60,839 nucleotides of DNA, from assembly GCA_039961715.1 (NCBI GenBank), contig JABRVW010000034.1, positions 1 through 60,839 of the forward strand, written 5' to 3'. Within the stretch, counting starts at the first letter, position 1, and every line of letters begins with the position of its first letter. Origin of the DNA: JACQPU01 sp039961715. Lineage in GTDB: Bacteria; Bacteroidota; Ignavibacteria; UBA10030. The position numbers and the translations under genes were made by a program. The notes below the pieces were generated by a model. The model made no database searches, was not told where the DNA came from, and saw only the letters and a list, made by a program, of their open reading frames with translations. Of the stretch, positions 1-8,086 are shown piece after piece.

Positions 1-195
1 ATCAAGAACATCTTCGATTGGGAGAACATCCTGGGATACGACAGAACGACAACGGGTACGTCGCTGTGGGAGACCTCTCTGGCGGCAGGTTCACCGGATC
101 CCACCGGTGACCGGAAACGGCCCGTCGGTCCGGATGGAACATTGTTCTATGACATCCCGCGCGAGTTTTATTTCGGCGCTCGTGTTGAATTCTAA
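1..195 (+). CDS. C-terminal end of an outer-membrane beta-barrel protein, probably TonB-dependent receptor
   Basis: Only the last 64 codons are inside the window; the reading frame is open from base 1 to the TAA at 193-195. The peptide ends PREFYFGARVEF, with alternating hydrophobic residues and a terminal phenylalanine. That is the usual last strand of outer-membrane barrels, and the Pro-Arg-x-Phe-x-x-Gly spacing resembles TonB-dependent/CarboxypepD-type receptors of Bacteroidota relatives. The next gene is a secreted protein with a sorting-type C-terminus, which fits an envelope operon. Without the rest of the protein I cannot say whether it is a SusC-type glycan importer; no SusD-like gene follows. 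Confidence 0.6.
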   Translation: MKNIFDWENILGYDRTTTGTSLWETSLAAGSPDPTGDRKRPVGPDGTLFYDIPREFYFGARVEF

Positions 196-228
196 CCCGA
201 CTATCACTTGTCAATAAGGAGTACAGGC

Positions 229-2784
229 ATGAAACCTATCCTTCACAAGGCGACTGTTGCGGCCGCCATCCTGTTCTTGACAGCGATGGTCTGGTCCCAG
301 TCGTACGCACAACCGGGAACGCCCGCGAATTCGGTGATCGGCTTTCCCGGCGCCGGCGTGATCCAGGCGGGCGACCTGTGGGAGTCCTTGCTCCCTGCAG
401 GATTCGGACCGTTCTACGGCGAAGCCGGCGATGCCCCCACTCGCGGGAATCGACAGTTCATTCGGTTCGGGAATTTCGAGCGTAACTGGACGACTCCCAA
501 CAGCCACTGGCCGGGGGCTTTTCCCTGGACGATGTACTGGTCGCACTATATGTATGTCACTGAATACAATCCGGATACGCTTTGGAATCCTTACGGCAAC
601 CCAAGCCGGTGGGAGAGCGGAGGTGCGGGAAACTATGCGTACCTGGCATTCAAGTCCACGGTGGCGGGGGCGAACGATACAGCCCGCCTCTATAGCGTCG
701 AACCGTACTTCGTGGATGCTGCAAAGAACCACGTTGTCTATGAAGCCGGCTTCCCGACGAATCTTGGCGTGGACGTGAAAATCCGCGCTCATGGATTTTC
801 AGGCCCGAATTGGAACAACCTGAATGACTTCGTGATCGTGGAAATCCAGTTCACGAACACTGGTGAAATCGACATCGATATGAACGATACGACGGAGGCC
901 GCGAATCACGTGATTCGCGCGCTGGCGCTCACCATGTCGGGGGAGATCTTCCAGTCGATTTCCAGCCAACCAGGCGGCGGACGAAACGTGAATTCGATCT
1001 CGAACAGATTCACGCGCATGGGCGGATGGATTCACAACCCGGCTCCTGACGGCTTCCCGTGGGCGTTTAATGCCTACTATGCAGGATCCAGTCTGCAGAC
1101 ACCGGGAGCTGGTCAAAACGACCTCGGCTTCAACGCTCCGACGATCAAGAGTTACACCGATACCTGGAACGGCTGGGTGTGGATTGATGCAAAGTCCGGC
1201 ACGCTTCCTGCCGATCCGAACAATTCCAGCGCCTCGCTGCCGACGAAGACTAACATCTTCGGCGTTCACCCGATCGGCACCGGTGCCGAGCGTGGTGATT
1301 ACGTCTCCACCGGTTCAGGGGGAGGCCTGGCCGCAACAGGTGGCGATCCAAGGCGAATGCATACGGTCGCGATGGGAGCTTTTTACCAGAACGGCGGAAG
1401 CTCGCGGAGTATTGCCGATCTTGATCGAAACCCGAACAATGCTTTCTTCCTGTCGGGAATACAAGGTGATCCCACCACGTTTGTTCCCGACCCCACAGGG
1501 AGCGCACCAGACGGCGATCAAAAGGGGCAGGTTTTTGAACAAGGTCCGTTTGAGGATGGAACCGCCACCACTGGAACACCGTATCCGACTGGTTGGGGAA
1601 CATGGTCAAAAACGAACGGAAAGGGCTACAACTTCGGCCATGACTTCAACGGCGACATGTACAGCGGTATCGGGCCGTTTCAGCTGAACGACGGCGAATC
1701 GATGGTCGTTGTGCTGGGCCTCGTCGGCGGATACAGGCTTGAGGGAATCCAGAGAGCCGTTCGCGCTGCCCGATGGGCGTACCAGACGAACTGGATGCAG
1801 AATCCCACGAACGGCGGAACGCCCCCGATTCCACCCTACCGACCTCTGATGAAGGTCAGCAATACGCTGAACAAGACGGTCGAAGTCGAGTGGGATAACG
1901 GTGCGGAGAGCAGGCCAGGTTTTGCAGGGTACAAGATCTGGAAATCCTCCAATTTTCTGAAAAAGAAATGGCTGGAGGAAGGCCACAGGCTTGCGGACCG
2001 GTATCATGAACAGATGGTTGTCGGTGCTTCAAAGGACACGCTGAAGAAGCCCGTCAATCCGAAGTTCGATGCCCACTCCGCCGTTGCGGCTGCGGCCCAG
2101 AAAGGCGAATATCAGCCTGACACATGGGGCACGTGGGAGCTGGTTCAAGTGATTCCAGCAGCGCAGACCGGTAGCTACACCGGCGGCACCGCGCCCTATG
2201 CGTACAAGTATACGGATACCGATGTCGTTCTGGGCTTCTCGTACTGGTATTATGTCTCGGCGTACTATGAGAACACCGCCCCGCCCTATGAAGGGCCGGA
2301 CGGCGAGACGACCACGAGAATTGAGACGCACTACACGAACCGCAACGGAGCAAACGGCTTGTGGCAGAGGACCTATCCGTTTGCGACGAACAACTCCAAC
2401 TATCCGACCACAGCGGCGGGAAAGCAGGCGATCGGCGGCGTTCACATCGTCTCCTCCGCTCTCGCGGCGGCCGGTGATGTGGCGAATGTCGGCGTGCGAC
2501 CGAATCCGTATAAGCGTGCCGCGCTGCACGACAACTTCTCCAACGTATTCGATCACAAGCTTCTTTTCTATAACCTTCCGCCCGAAGCCACGATCACGAT
2601 TCTCGACGTGTCCGGGCAGATCATCGATCAGATCAAGTTCTCATCTTCGGATCCGAACAACGGCTCCGTCTTCTGGGATATGTTCTCGAAAGACGGCATG
2701 GAGGTGGCGAGCGGTGTGTATATCTACACCGTTGAATCACCGTCCGGCGGCATGAAAGTCGGCCACTTCGCGATCCTGAGATGA
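229..2784 (+). CDS. Large secreted protein with FlgD-like/type IX secretion sorting domain
   Basis: A protein of 851 residues starting at ATG 229, which has AAGGAG at 216-221; an in-frame TTG at 208 is less likely. A Sec signal peptide is clear (residues 1 to about 28, hydrophobic core AAAILFLTAM, cleavage near SYAQP). The body is rich in Asn, Gly and aromatic residues, as in surface proteins. Around residues 550-580 the segment VEVEWDNGAES followed by FAGYKIWKSS resembles the fibronectin-like modules found in such proteins. The last ~100 residues (from about 755, VRPNPYK, through ITILDVSGQIIDQI and GVYIYTV) form the FlgD-Ig/Por-secretion C-terminal domain that directs export through type IX secretion. 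It is followed after 26 bases by a PorV/PorQ-family gene, a partner often encoded next to such cargo. The function of the main body is unknown. Confidence 0.8.
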   Translation: MKPILHKATVAAAILFLTAMVWSQSYAQPGTPANSVIGFPGAGVIQAGDLWESLLPAGFGPFYGEAGDAPTRGNRQFIRFGNFERNWTTPNSHWPGAFPWTMYWSHYMYVTEYNPDTLWNPYGNPSRWESGGAGNYAYLAFKSTVAGANDTARLYSVEPYFVDAAKNHVVYEAGFPTNLGVDVKIRAHGFSGPNWNNLNDFVIVEIQFTNTGEIDIDMNDTTEAANHVIRALALTMSGEIFQSISSQPGGGRNVNSISNRFTRMGGWIHNPAPDGFPWAFNAYYAGSSLQTPGAGQNDLGFNAPTIKSYTDTWNGWVWIDAKSGTLPADPNNSSASLPTKTNIFGVHPIGTGAERGDYVSTGSGGGLAATGGDPRRMHTVAMGAFYQNGGSSRSIADLDRNPNNAFFLSGIQGDPTTFVPDPTGSAPDGDQKGQVFEQGPFEDGTATTGTPYPTGWGTWSKTNGKGYNFGHDFNGDMYSGIGPFQLNDGESMVVVLGLVGGYRLEGIQRAVRAARWAYQTNWMQNPTNGGTPPIPPYRPLMKVSNTLNKTVEVEWDNGAESRPGFAGYKIWKSSNFLKKKWLEEGHRLADRYHEQMVVGASKDTLKKPVNPKFDAHSAVAAAAQKGEYQPDTWGTWELVQVIPAAQTGSYTGGTAPYAYKYTDTDVVLGFSYWYYVSAYYENTAPPYEGPDGETTTRIETHYTNRNGANGLWQRTYPFATNNSNYPTTAAGKQAIGGVHIVSSALAAAGDVANVGVRPNPYKRAALHDNFSNVFDHKLLFYNLPPEATITILDVSGQIIDQIKFSSSDPNNGSVFWDMFSKDGMEVASGVYIYTVESPSGGMKVGHFAILR

Positions 2785-2810
2785 CAACCAATTCCTTAAG
2801 GACAGAACCC

Positions 2811-3827
2811 ATGAAACGAATCAGTCTTTCTCTCGTCCTTCTTCTGATCGTTTTCGCCGCGGGTGAGTCGTGGGCGCAAACGCGGAAGGCTGGACTCAAC
2901 GGCGCGGCCTTTCTCAAGGTCGGCGTCGGTGCACGGCAGGTGGGCTTCGGGTCGGCAACGACCGCCACCATTGGAGACGCCGCAAACATGTTCTGGAATC
3001 CGGCGGGAATCGGGTTAACCGACGACCAGTTGCAGGTCTCCTTCACCTACAACAGCTGGATTGCGGACATCACGCAGAATGCCGCGGCGGTGACATATAA
3101 CCTGGGCGACATAGGCACCGTGGGCCTCGGAGTGATGACGTTCGGTCTTTCGGGCATACCGGCGGACCGGGACGTGTATCCCGGCAACCCGGCATTACAG
3201 GCCCTGCAAATCGACCAGCAGACGTCATCGTCGTATGATTACATGGACCTGCTGTTCCAGGCGTCGTTTGCCCGCAGTGTGACGGAACAGCTTTCCCTCG
3301 GCGTGACGTTCAAGTTCATCAGCGAGAAGATTGACGATCAGACGGCAACCGCTATCGCCTTCGACTTCGGATCCGTCTATTCGATTGGCGTGATGAACTG
3401 GAAGGTCGGTGCACGCATCAATAATCTGGGCGGCGACCTCAAGTTCTACGACTACGGCGCCCCCATTCCGCTGACATTCAGCATCGGCACATCGATCTCC
3501 CCGTACTCGGACGAGAACAACATGCTGACACTCGCGGTGGATGCAGTGAAACCGCAGGACGGCGTGCAGTACTTCTTCACCGGGGCCGAGTTCACATTCA
3601 TGAACATGATCTCGGTGCGCGGCGGCTACAAGCTGAATTACTCCGGCGTCGATGACGGCGGAACGAGCTTCCGCGAAGCGATCAAGACGACCATCGAGGG
3701 GATCTCGCTGGGTGCAGGCTTCAACACGATGGTGTCCGGCTACGGTGTCCGTGTCGACTATTCCTACACGTCGATGGACATTCTGGACGCGGCCCATCGC
3801 GTCACGCTGGCGTTTTCAATGAAGTAA
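2811..3827 (+). CDS. PorV/PorQ family outer-membrane protein
   Basis: A protein of 338 residues starting at ATG 2811 behind TAAGGAC; an in-frame ATG at 2781 overlaps the upstream stop but would put nonsense residues before the signal peptide. The signal peptide runs to about residue 23 (GESWAQT). The mature N-terminus GAAFLKVGVGARQVGFG with NMFWNPAGI is the hallmark of the PorV/PorQ (UPF0164) family, FadL-like 14-strand barrels. PorV shuttles type IX cargo to the attachment complex in Bacteroidota. The protein ends VTLAFSMK, a typical last beta strand. It forms a short envelope operon with the two genes before it, and a hairpin follows its stop codon directly. Confidence 0.88.
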   Translation: MKRISLSLVLLLIVFAAGESWAQTRKAGLNGAAFLKVGVGARQVGFGSATTATIGDAANMFWNPAGIGLTDDQLQVSFTYNSWIADITQNAAAVTYNLGDIGTVGLGVMTFGLSGIPADRDVYPGNPALQALQIDQQTSSSYDYMDLLFQASFARSVTEQLSLGVTFKFISEKIDDQTATAIAFDFGSVYSIGVMNWKVGARINNLGGDLKFYDYGAPIPLTFSIGTSISPYSDENNMLTLAVDAVKPQDGVQYFFTGAEFTFMNMISVRGGYKLNYSGVDDGGTSFREAIKTTIEGISLGAGFNTMVSGYGVRVDYSYTSMDILDAAHRVTLAFSMK

Positions 3828-3850
3828 GACACCGGCCTTCGCCGGTTGTC
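3828..3850 (+). terminator. Stem-loop directly after the PorV/PorQ gene
   Basis: Immediately after the TAA, bases 3831-3836 (ACCGGC) pair with 3841-3846 (GCCGGT) around a CTTC loop. A one-base bulge then allows three more pairs (GAC 3828-3830 with GTC 3848-3850). The stem is strong but no T-run follows, so it may be a 3' end stabiliser or a Rho-type end rather than a classical intrinsic terminator. Confidence 0.5.
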
Positions 3851-3892
3851 GGCTGAACACGGTACAAGGTTCGTCGACGACGAATGGATGAC

Positions 3893-3923
3893 GGGGGCGG
3901 TCCGGGAAACCGTGATCGCCCCC
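3893..3923 (+). repeat. GC-rich inverted repeat with GAAA loop
   Basis: GGGGGCG at 3893-3899 is complementary to CGCCCCC at 3917-3923. Inside it CGG (3903-3905) and CCG (3910-3912) close a GAAA tetraloop. The transcript could fold into a two-part hairpin. It lies in the gene-free gap after the PorV/PorQ gene and may act with the hairpin at 3828 as a transcript end; no T-run is seen. Confidence 0.4.
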
Positions 3924-4033
3924 CTCTCATCATGTCAGGGGAAGAGCGGCGTCCCGCAGACTGCCGGGATTCAGCGGTAAACCTTCCTGCCTCGGGGCAT
4001 TCTCACGGCGATCCAATCAAAACGGCAAGTGGG

Positions 4034-4123
4034 AGAATGCCACAAGGACACGGAGACACTAAGGTACGTTGCCTCTTTCCCATGTGTCTCTCCGTGTCTC
4101 TGTGTCTCCGTGGTAGTGTCCTC
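4034..4123. repeat. Inverted low-complexity GGAGACAC/GTGTCTCC element
   Basis: The left arm (about 4039-4062) contains CACAAGGACACGGAGACAC. The right arm (about 4082-4113) reads GTGTCTCTCCGTGTCTC and then TGTGTCTCCGTGG, the complement of the same word family. The two arms face each other about 20 bases apart. Similar CACGGAGACAC words are dispersed intergenic repeats in many environmental bacterial genomes; here the copy could fold into a long imperfect hairpin. Confidence 0.6.
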
Positions 4124-4214
4124 ACGCCGCAATACATCGCAAGAGAAGTATTCGCGGGTCTCTGGCAGTTTTCTGGGAAGAGCCCTGTTTCCATGTCCGA
4201 CCTGAGGGTGGCCA

Positions 4215-7200
4215 TTGACGCTTCGAAACATAGTTTGCTGTACGCTGATATGCTGTTGTGTGGTTGTTTCCCTGCCTTCCTGCGCTGTTTCCCAACCGGC
4301 CGTTCCGCGGCTTCTCGCTGACAAGAAGGATATTGAACGTGCCAGGGAGTGGACCCGCACCTATCCCTGGTACCGTTCCATTATCGAAGCGCACAAACGC
4401 GCTTGTGACGAGTTTATCAAGCGCCCGGTGTACGTCTCCCCTATCAAACAGGTGTACGAGTACAAGATGTACACCTGCCCGAAGCACGATGTGGAACTCG
4501 TGTACGACGAAACCGAACCGTTCCGCCACCGGTGCCGCATCGACACCTCCGAAGTGTACTCGGGCGGCAAGTACGACATGGCCTGGGCAGGATGGTACAA
4601 CAGGCTCCTCGCCTCCCGGCTGGTTTGGCTGGGCATCCTCTATCAGATCTACGAAAATGATGCCTACGCCGAAGCCGGACGGCAGATTCTCATAAAGTTC
4701 GCCGATCTCTACCTTTCCTATCCCACCTCCAACACCATCCTTGGTCCCGCCCACGTCTTTTTCGGAACGCTCTCCGAGTCGTTCTGGGGCGTGGATATGG
4801 CGTATGGATACGACCTTCTGTTTTCGTACCCGAAATTCACTGCCGCAGAGCGAAAGAAGATAAAGGAGAAGCTCTTCTATCCGCTTGCGAGAATCACCCA
4901 GCAGTTTCCGGAATCCGCCTCGAACCGGCAGTTGTGGTACAATAACGTCTCGGCCGCGGTGGGCTTTCTCTATAACGACCAGGAACTGATCGATTTTGCT
5001 CTTCACGGGAAGTACGGCTTCTTCTGGCAGTTGGGCTCGGCACTTCCCGAAAGCGGCTTCTGGCCGGAGTGGTCAGGGTACCACTTTGTGGCGCTCCGCG
5101 GAATGATCCATCTGGCCGAAATGGCGCGGCACAACGGCATCGATCTGTACCGCGTCCAGGTCGCGGGGCGGTCGATGAAAACCATGTTCGATGCGCCGTT
5201 TGAAATCATTCTTCCGAATTATGAGTTTCCGCGGATGAAAGACAGTGGCGGAGGAAATATCCTGGAATACGCCCCGTACTATGAGGTGGGCTATGCCGAG
5301 TACCGAGACCCCAAGTATCTGGCGCTTCTTCACAAGACCAGCGTTCTGCGCGGCACGCAGATCGTGGGCGAAACCTCCGCGCTCGGAGAGGCACAATCGC
5401 CAGTGACGATCTTCAACCTCGTTCCCGAACTTCCTCCCTCATCGTCCACGCTCATCCCGGAACACAGCGTCAACATGAAGGGGAATGGATTCGCGGCGCT
5501 CCGGAACGGGGCGGGCGGCTCTGTGCGCTACCTGTATCTCGATTACGGCATCATGGGCGGCGAACATGGACATCCCGACAGATTGCAGATCGGCTACTAT
5601 GCGAACGGACGAAACTGGATCGTCGATCCGCTGAATGAATCGTACTTCAATCCAAACCTCCAACTCTGGTACCGCCAAACAATCGCTCATGGGACGCCGG
5701 TTCTGGATCAGACGAGCCAGACCTGGACGAATGGATACGGGGTGTTCTTTGGTGCCTTGCCGTCCATGCAAATCGCTTCAGCGGCTTCAGCCACGGTATA
5801 CCCGGGTTCGCTGATTCGCAGAACGCTGATCCAGATCGGAGAATATTTTCTGGATCTTGTGGATGTCGAAGGCCCCGACACGCGGATCATCGACTGGCCT
5901 CTGCAGAGTTTCGGTTCCCTCCAACTCTCCGGCGTGAATCTCAAGGCGGAGCCGCACGATCTCTTCGGACACGAACCGGGCATTCCCGGCTACGATCAGC
6001 TTCGACAGATTCGCTCCGCATTGGTGGACGGCCCTTGGTCGGGAATCTTCTCGGATCGCAACGAATATTTCATGGTCCATGCTGTTCCGCAGGAGGGTAC
6101 ACGCCTCTTTCAGGCGCTTGCGCCCACCATCGGCGGGTTCTACAAACAGATGGTGAAAGAACCGAAACCCATGGCCATGGTGATCAGCAGGCGCCTCGCC
6201 GACACCACGCGCTTTGCCCACGTCATGCACGCCTACCACGATGAGCCGTTCGTCAAGACGGCTCTCAAATCGTCCGAGAACGAGTATGAGGTGATTCATA
6301 ATGCCGGAAAGGACAGAATCTTCGCCGACGTTCGAACGTCGCGCTATTCTCTTGTGCGTGTGCGGAATAATGCCATCGCTGCCGCGGCGGGATTCAACGT
6401 GAAGGAAATCAAGTCTGACGGTGTGGCGATTGTTGCCTCGGACATCATTCTTCCTTCGATCGAATGCCGTTGGGAAGGGACCAGGCTGGTGGTGCATGCG
6501 GAGTCGGAGTATGTTTCCCTGAAAATCCTTGCTCAGGGCGCAACAACGATTGTCCTGAACGGCAAAGAGTCAGCGGCCTTTGTCATCGACGGCTATGTGG
6601 TTCTGCGGCAGACGGCCAAGCCCGTGTTGGACCTTTCGGCGGTAGGGGAGAGTCTCTACCAGGGAAGAACGAACGTTGTTTCCGTGGATGTATGGAACCC
6701 GACAAAGGATACGGTCAGGGGATCCGTCACGATCCGCCTGCCGGAGGATTGGGATGAACGTGTCAGGAGTCAAATGGATTGGTGGGGAGGGGTCGTGAAT
6801 TTGCTCCCTCTCAACAAGGGAACCGTGAGGCGAATCATCGCCCCCTCAGAATTTCCTGTTGACGATCGCTGGATTTCCGGCAAGAGTTCAGGCTTGATCA
6901 TGCTTGCGCCGGGTGAGCATACAAAAGCGAGCCTGGAAGTTTCCGTGCCTCACGACGCCCCGGCAGTGAAGTATGAGGCGGAGATCGGATTTGGCAGTGT
7001 TTATGGAAGGCACCAATTCGCTGTGTCTCCCCCCATAACAGTTGAATTGAAGGTTCCAAACGGCAGTCCCCTGAGGTTCGTCCTGAAGGCGAAGAACAAC
7101 ACGGCGGAACGCGTTTCTGCCCGAGTGATTCTTGAAGCTCATCGCGCCTGGACAATCGAAGGAGGGGTGAAGCATGACATCTCATTGGATCCTCACGAAA

Positions 7201-8000
7201 CGAAGAAGATTGACCTCCCCGTCCGTTTGTCCGGTTCTTCGGAAAAGAATCAGTACTATCCTGTCAGGATTGCAGTCTCTGCGGGTGAGTTTTCGACCGT
7301 TGTCGAGCAGGACTTGTATGCCGGGATTGCGCATCCGGCCAACCGGCCCCCGGCTCTTGACGGGACCTGGCACGGATGGAACCGCTCGTCCCCGATGACC
7401 ATTGATTTGTCGACGCAAGTTCACAAGCTTCTGTTGGGCAATCAGCCATGGGGCGGACCCGCGGATCTGTCGGCACAGGTTTACGCGATGTACGACGAGG
7501 AATACTTATACGTCGGGGCAGACGTGAGGGACCAGATCAATGTGACCACGTGGAACTTTCCTGCTATGAGTTATCCCTGGGATACGGATTGCATGGAAGT
7601 GGTTTTGGATACAAGGATGGGAGAGGATCAGGGGAGTGATCCGCCAACACCCGGTCTGTATCGGCATCTTTCGCTTGCAGAGTACCGCAAAACGGATTTC
7701 CCAAAGGAGCGGTGGCAGGGCGCAGGTGCGGGTGGACCGCTGATCCCGAAGCCGCTTCTGGTACCGAATGCGGAGACGTTCTATACAAAAACCGATTCGG
7801 GCTACGTGCTGATCTGCCGGTATCCTCTCAAGAGTTTGCCCGACAGTCTGATTCGTCCCGGTTCGAAAATCGGATTCGATGTTGCGATCAATGATAATGA
7901 CGGTGCCACGTATCGGAAAAACGTTCACATCTGGGCCGGCTACACGGCCAATCAGAGCTGGTGGGACATGGCATCAATTGGAATGCTGGTTATACAATGA
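4215..8000 (+). CDS. Heparinase II/III-like polysaccharide lyase lipoprotein with CBM9-like C-terminus
   Basis: A protein of 1261 residues. The start is TTG 4215 behind GAGGG because only this start yields a signal peptide: a hydrophobic, Cys-rich stretch and a lipobox-like LPSC with Cys23. The next in-frame methionine is far inside. The N-terminal ~400 residues look like an alginate-lyase/heparinase alpha-alpha toroid (WAGWYNRLLASRLVWLG; WYNNVSAAVG). A heparinase II/III beta-sandwich follows with GGEHGHPDRLQIGYY, where His451, His453 and Asp455 sit at the usual metal/catalytic loop. Residues from about 1043 (NRPPALDG, then EEYLYVGADVRD) match the CBM9-like sugar-binding fold. It probably cleaves a uronate-containing polysaccharide at the outer membrane. 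The length, about twice a simple heparinase, comes from extra beta-rich domains at about 600-1040. Confidence 0.82.
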   Translation: MTLRNIVCCTLICCCVVVSLPSCAVSQPAVPRLLADKKDIERAREWTRTYPWYRSIIEAHKRACDEFIKRPVYVSPIKQVYEYKMYTCPKHDVELVYDETEPFRHRCRIDTSEVYSGGKYDMAWAGWYNRLLASRLVWLGILYQIYENDAYAEAGRQILIKFADLYLSYPTSNTILGPAHVFFGTLSESFWGVDMAYGYDLLFSYPKFTAAERKKIKEKLFYPLARITQQFPESASNRQLWYNNVSAAVGFLYNDQELIDFALHGKYGFFWQLGSALPESGFWPEWSGYHFVALRGMIHLAEMARHNGIDLYRVQVAGRSMKTMFDAPFEIILPNYEFPRMKDSGGGNILEYAPYYEVGYAEYRDPKYLALLHKTSVLRGTQIVGETSALGEAQSPVTIFNLVPELPPSSSTLIPEHSVNMKGNGFAALRNGAGGSVRYLYLDYGIMGGEHGHPDRLQIGYYANGRNWIVDPLNESYFNPNLQLWYRQTIAHGTPVLDQTSQTWTNGYGVFFGALPSMQIASAASATVYPGSLIRRTLIQIGEYFLDLVDVEGPDTRIIDWPLQSFGSLQLSGVNLKAEPHDLFGHEPGIPGYDQLRQIRSALVDGPWSGIFSDRNEYFMVHAVPQEGTRLFQALAPTIGGFYKQMVKEPKPMAMVISRRLADTTRFAHVMHAYHDEPFVKTALKSSENEYEVIHNAGKDRIFADVRTSRYSLVRVRNNAIAAAAGFNVKEIKSDGVAIVASDIILPSIECRWEGTRLVVHAESEYVSLKILAQGATTIVLNGKESAAFVIDGYVVLRQTAKPVLDLSAVGESLYQGRTNVVSVDVWNPTKDTVRGSVTIRLPEDWDERVRSQMDWWGGVVNLLPLNKGTVRRIIAPSEFPVDDRWISGKSSGLIMLAPGEHTKASLEVSVPHDAPAVKYEAEIGFGSVYGRHQFAVSPPITVELKVPNGSPLRFVLKAKNNTAERVSARVILEAHRAWTIEGGVKHDISLDPHETKKIDLPVRLSGSSEKNQYYPVRIAVSAGEFSTVVEQDLYAGIAHPANRPPALDGTWHGWNRSSPMTIDLSTQVHKLLLGNQPWGGPADLSAQVYAMYDEEYLYVGADVRDQINVTTWNFPAMSYPWDTDCMEVVLDTRMGEDQGSDPPTPGLYRHLSLAEYRKTDFPKERWQGAGAGGPLIPKPLLVPNAETFYTKTDSGYVLICRYPLKSLPDSLIRPGSKIGFDVAINDNDGATYRKNVHIWAGYTANQSWWDMASIGMLVIQ

Positions 8001-8007
8001 AAAAGTC

Positions 8008-8028
8008 AAAAACGGATTCCCATTTTTT
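8008..8028 (+). terminator. Weak A/T-rich hairpin with T-run
   Basis: Eight bases after the lyase stop, AAAAACGG (8008-8015) can pair with CC-ATTTTTT (8020-8028) across a short loop, with one C/A mismatch, and ends in six T. This is the only classical T-run after a gene in the first 10 kb, but the stem is weak. The rest of the 86-base gap is AT-rich and holds no gene. Confidence 0.3.
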
Positions 8029-8086
8029 CCTATTTACTTCCTGAATTCATAATTCACCGAACTTCTGAACCTTATACCTCTCTCCC

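Larger units (their letters stand above)
3851..4214. other. Gene-free stretch between envelope genes and catabolic genes
   Basis: No credible gene is visible here. It contains the GAAA-loop inverted repeat at 3893-3923 and a paired low-complexity element at about 4034-4123. It ends with a weak Shine-Dalgarno-like GAGGG at 4204-4208 ahead of the TTG start at 4215. The promoter of the long downstream gene run probably lies here, but I see no clear -35/-10 pair. Confidence 0.6.

Noticed and set aside
1..3827. SusC/SusD glycan uptake pair
   Set aside because: A receptor-like barrel end is present but no SusD-like lipoprotein follows; the next two genes are a type IX cargo-like protein and a PorV/PorQ barrel.
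3884..4321. Open frame of 145 codons spanning the gap before the first lyase
   Set aside because: It is built on low-complexity repeat sequence, has no ribosome site and overlaps the signal peptide region of the lyase in another frame.
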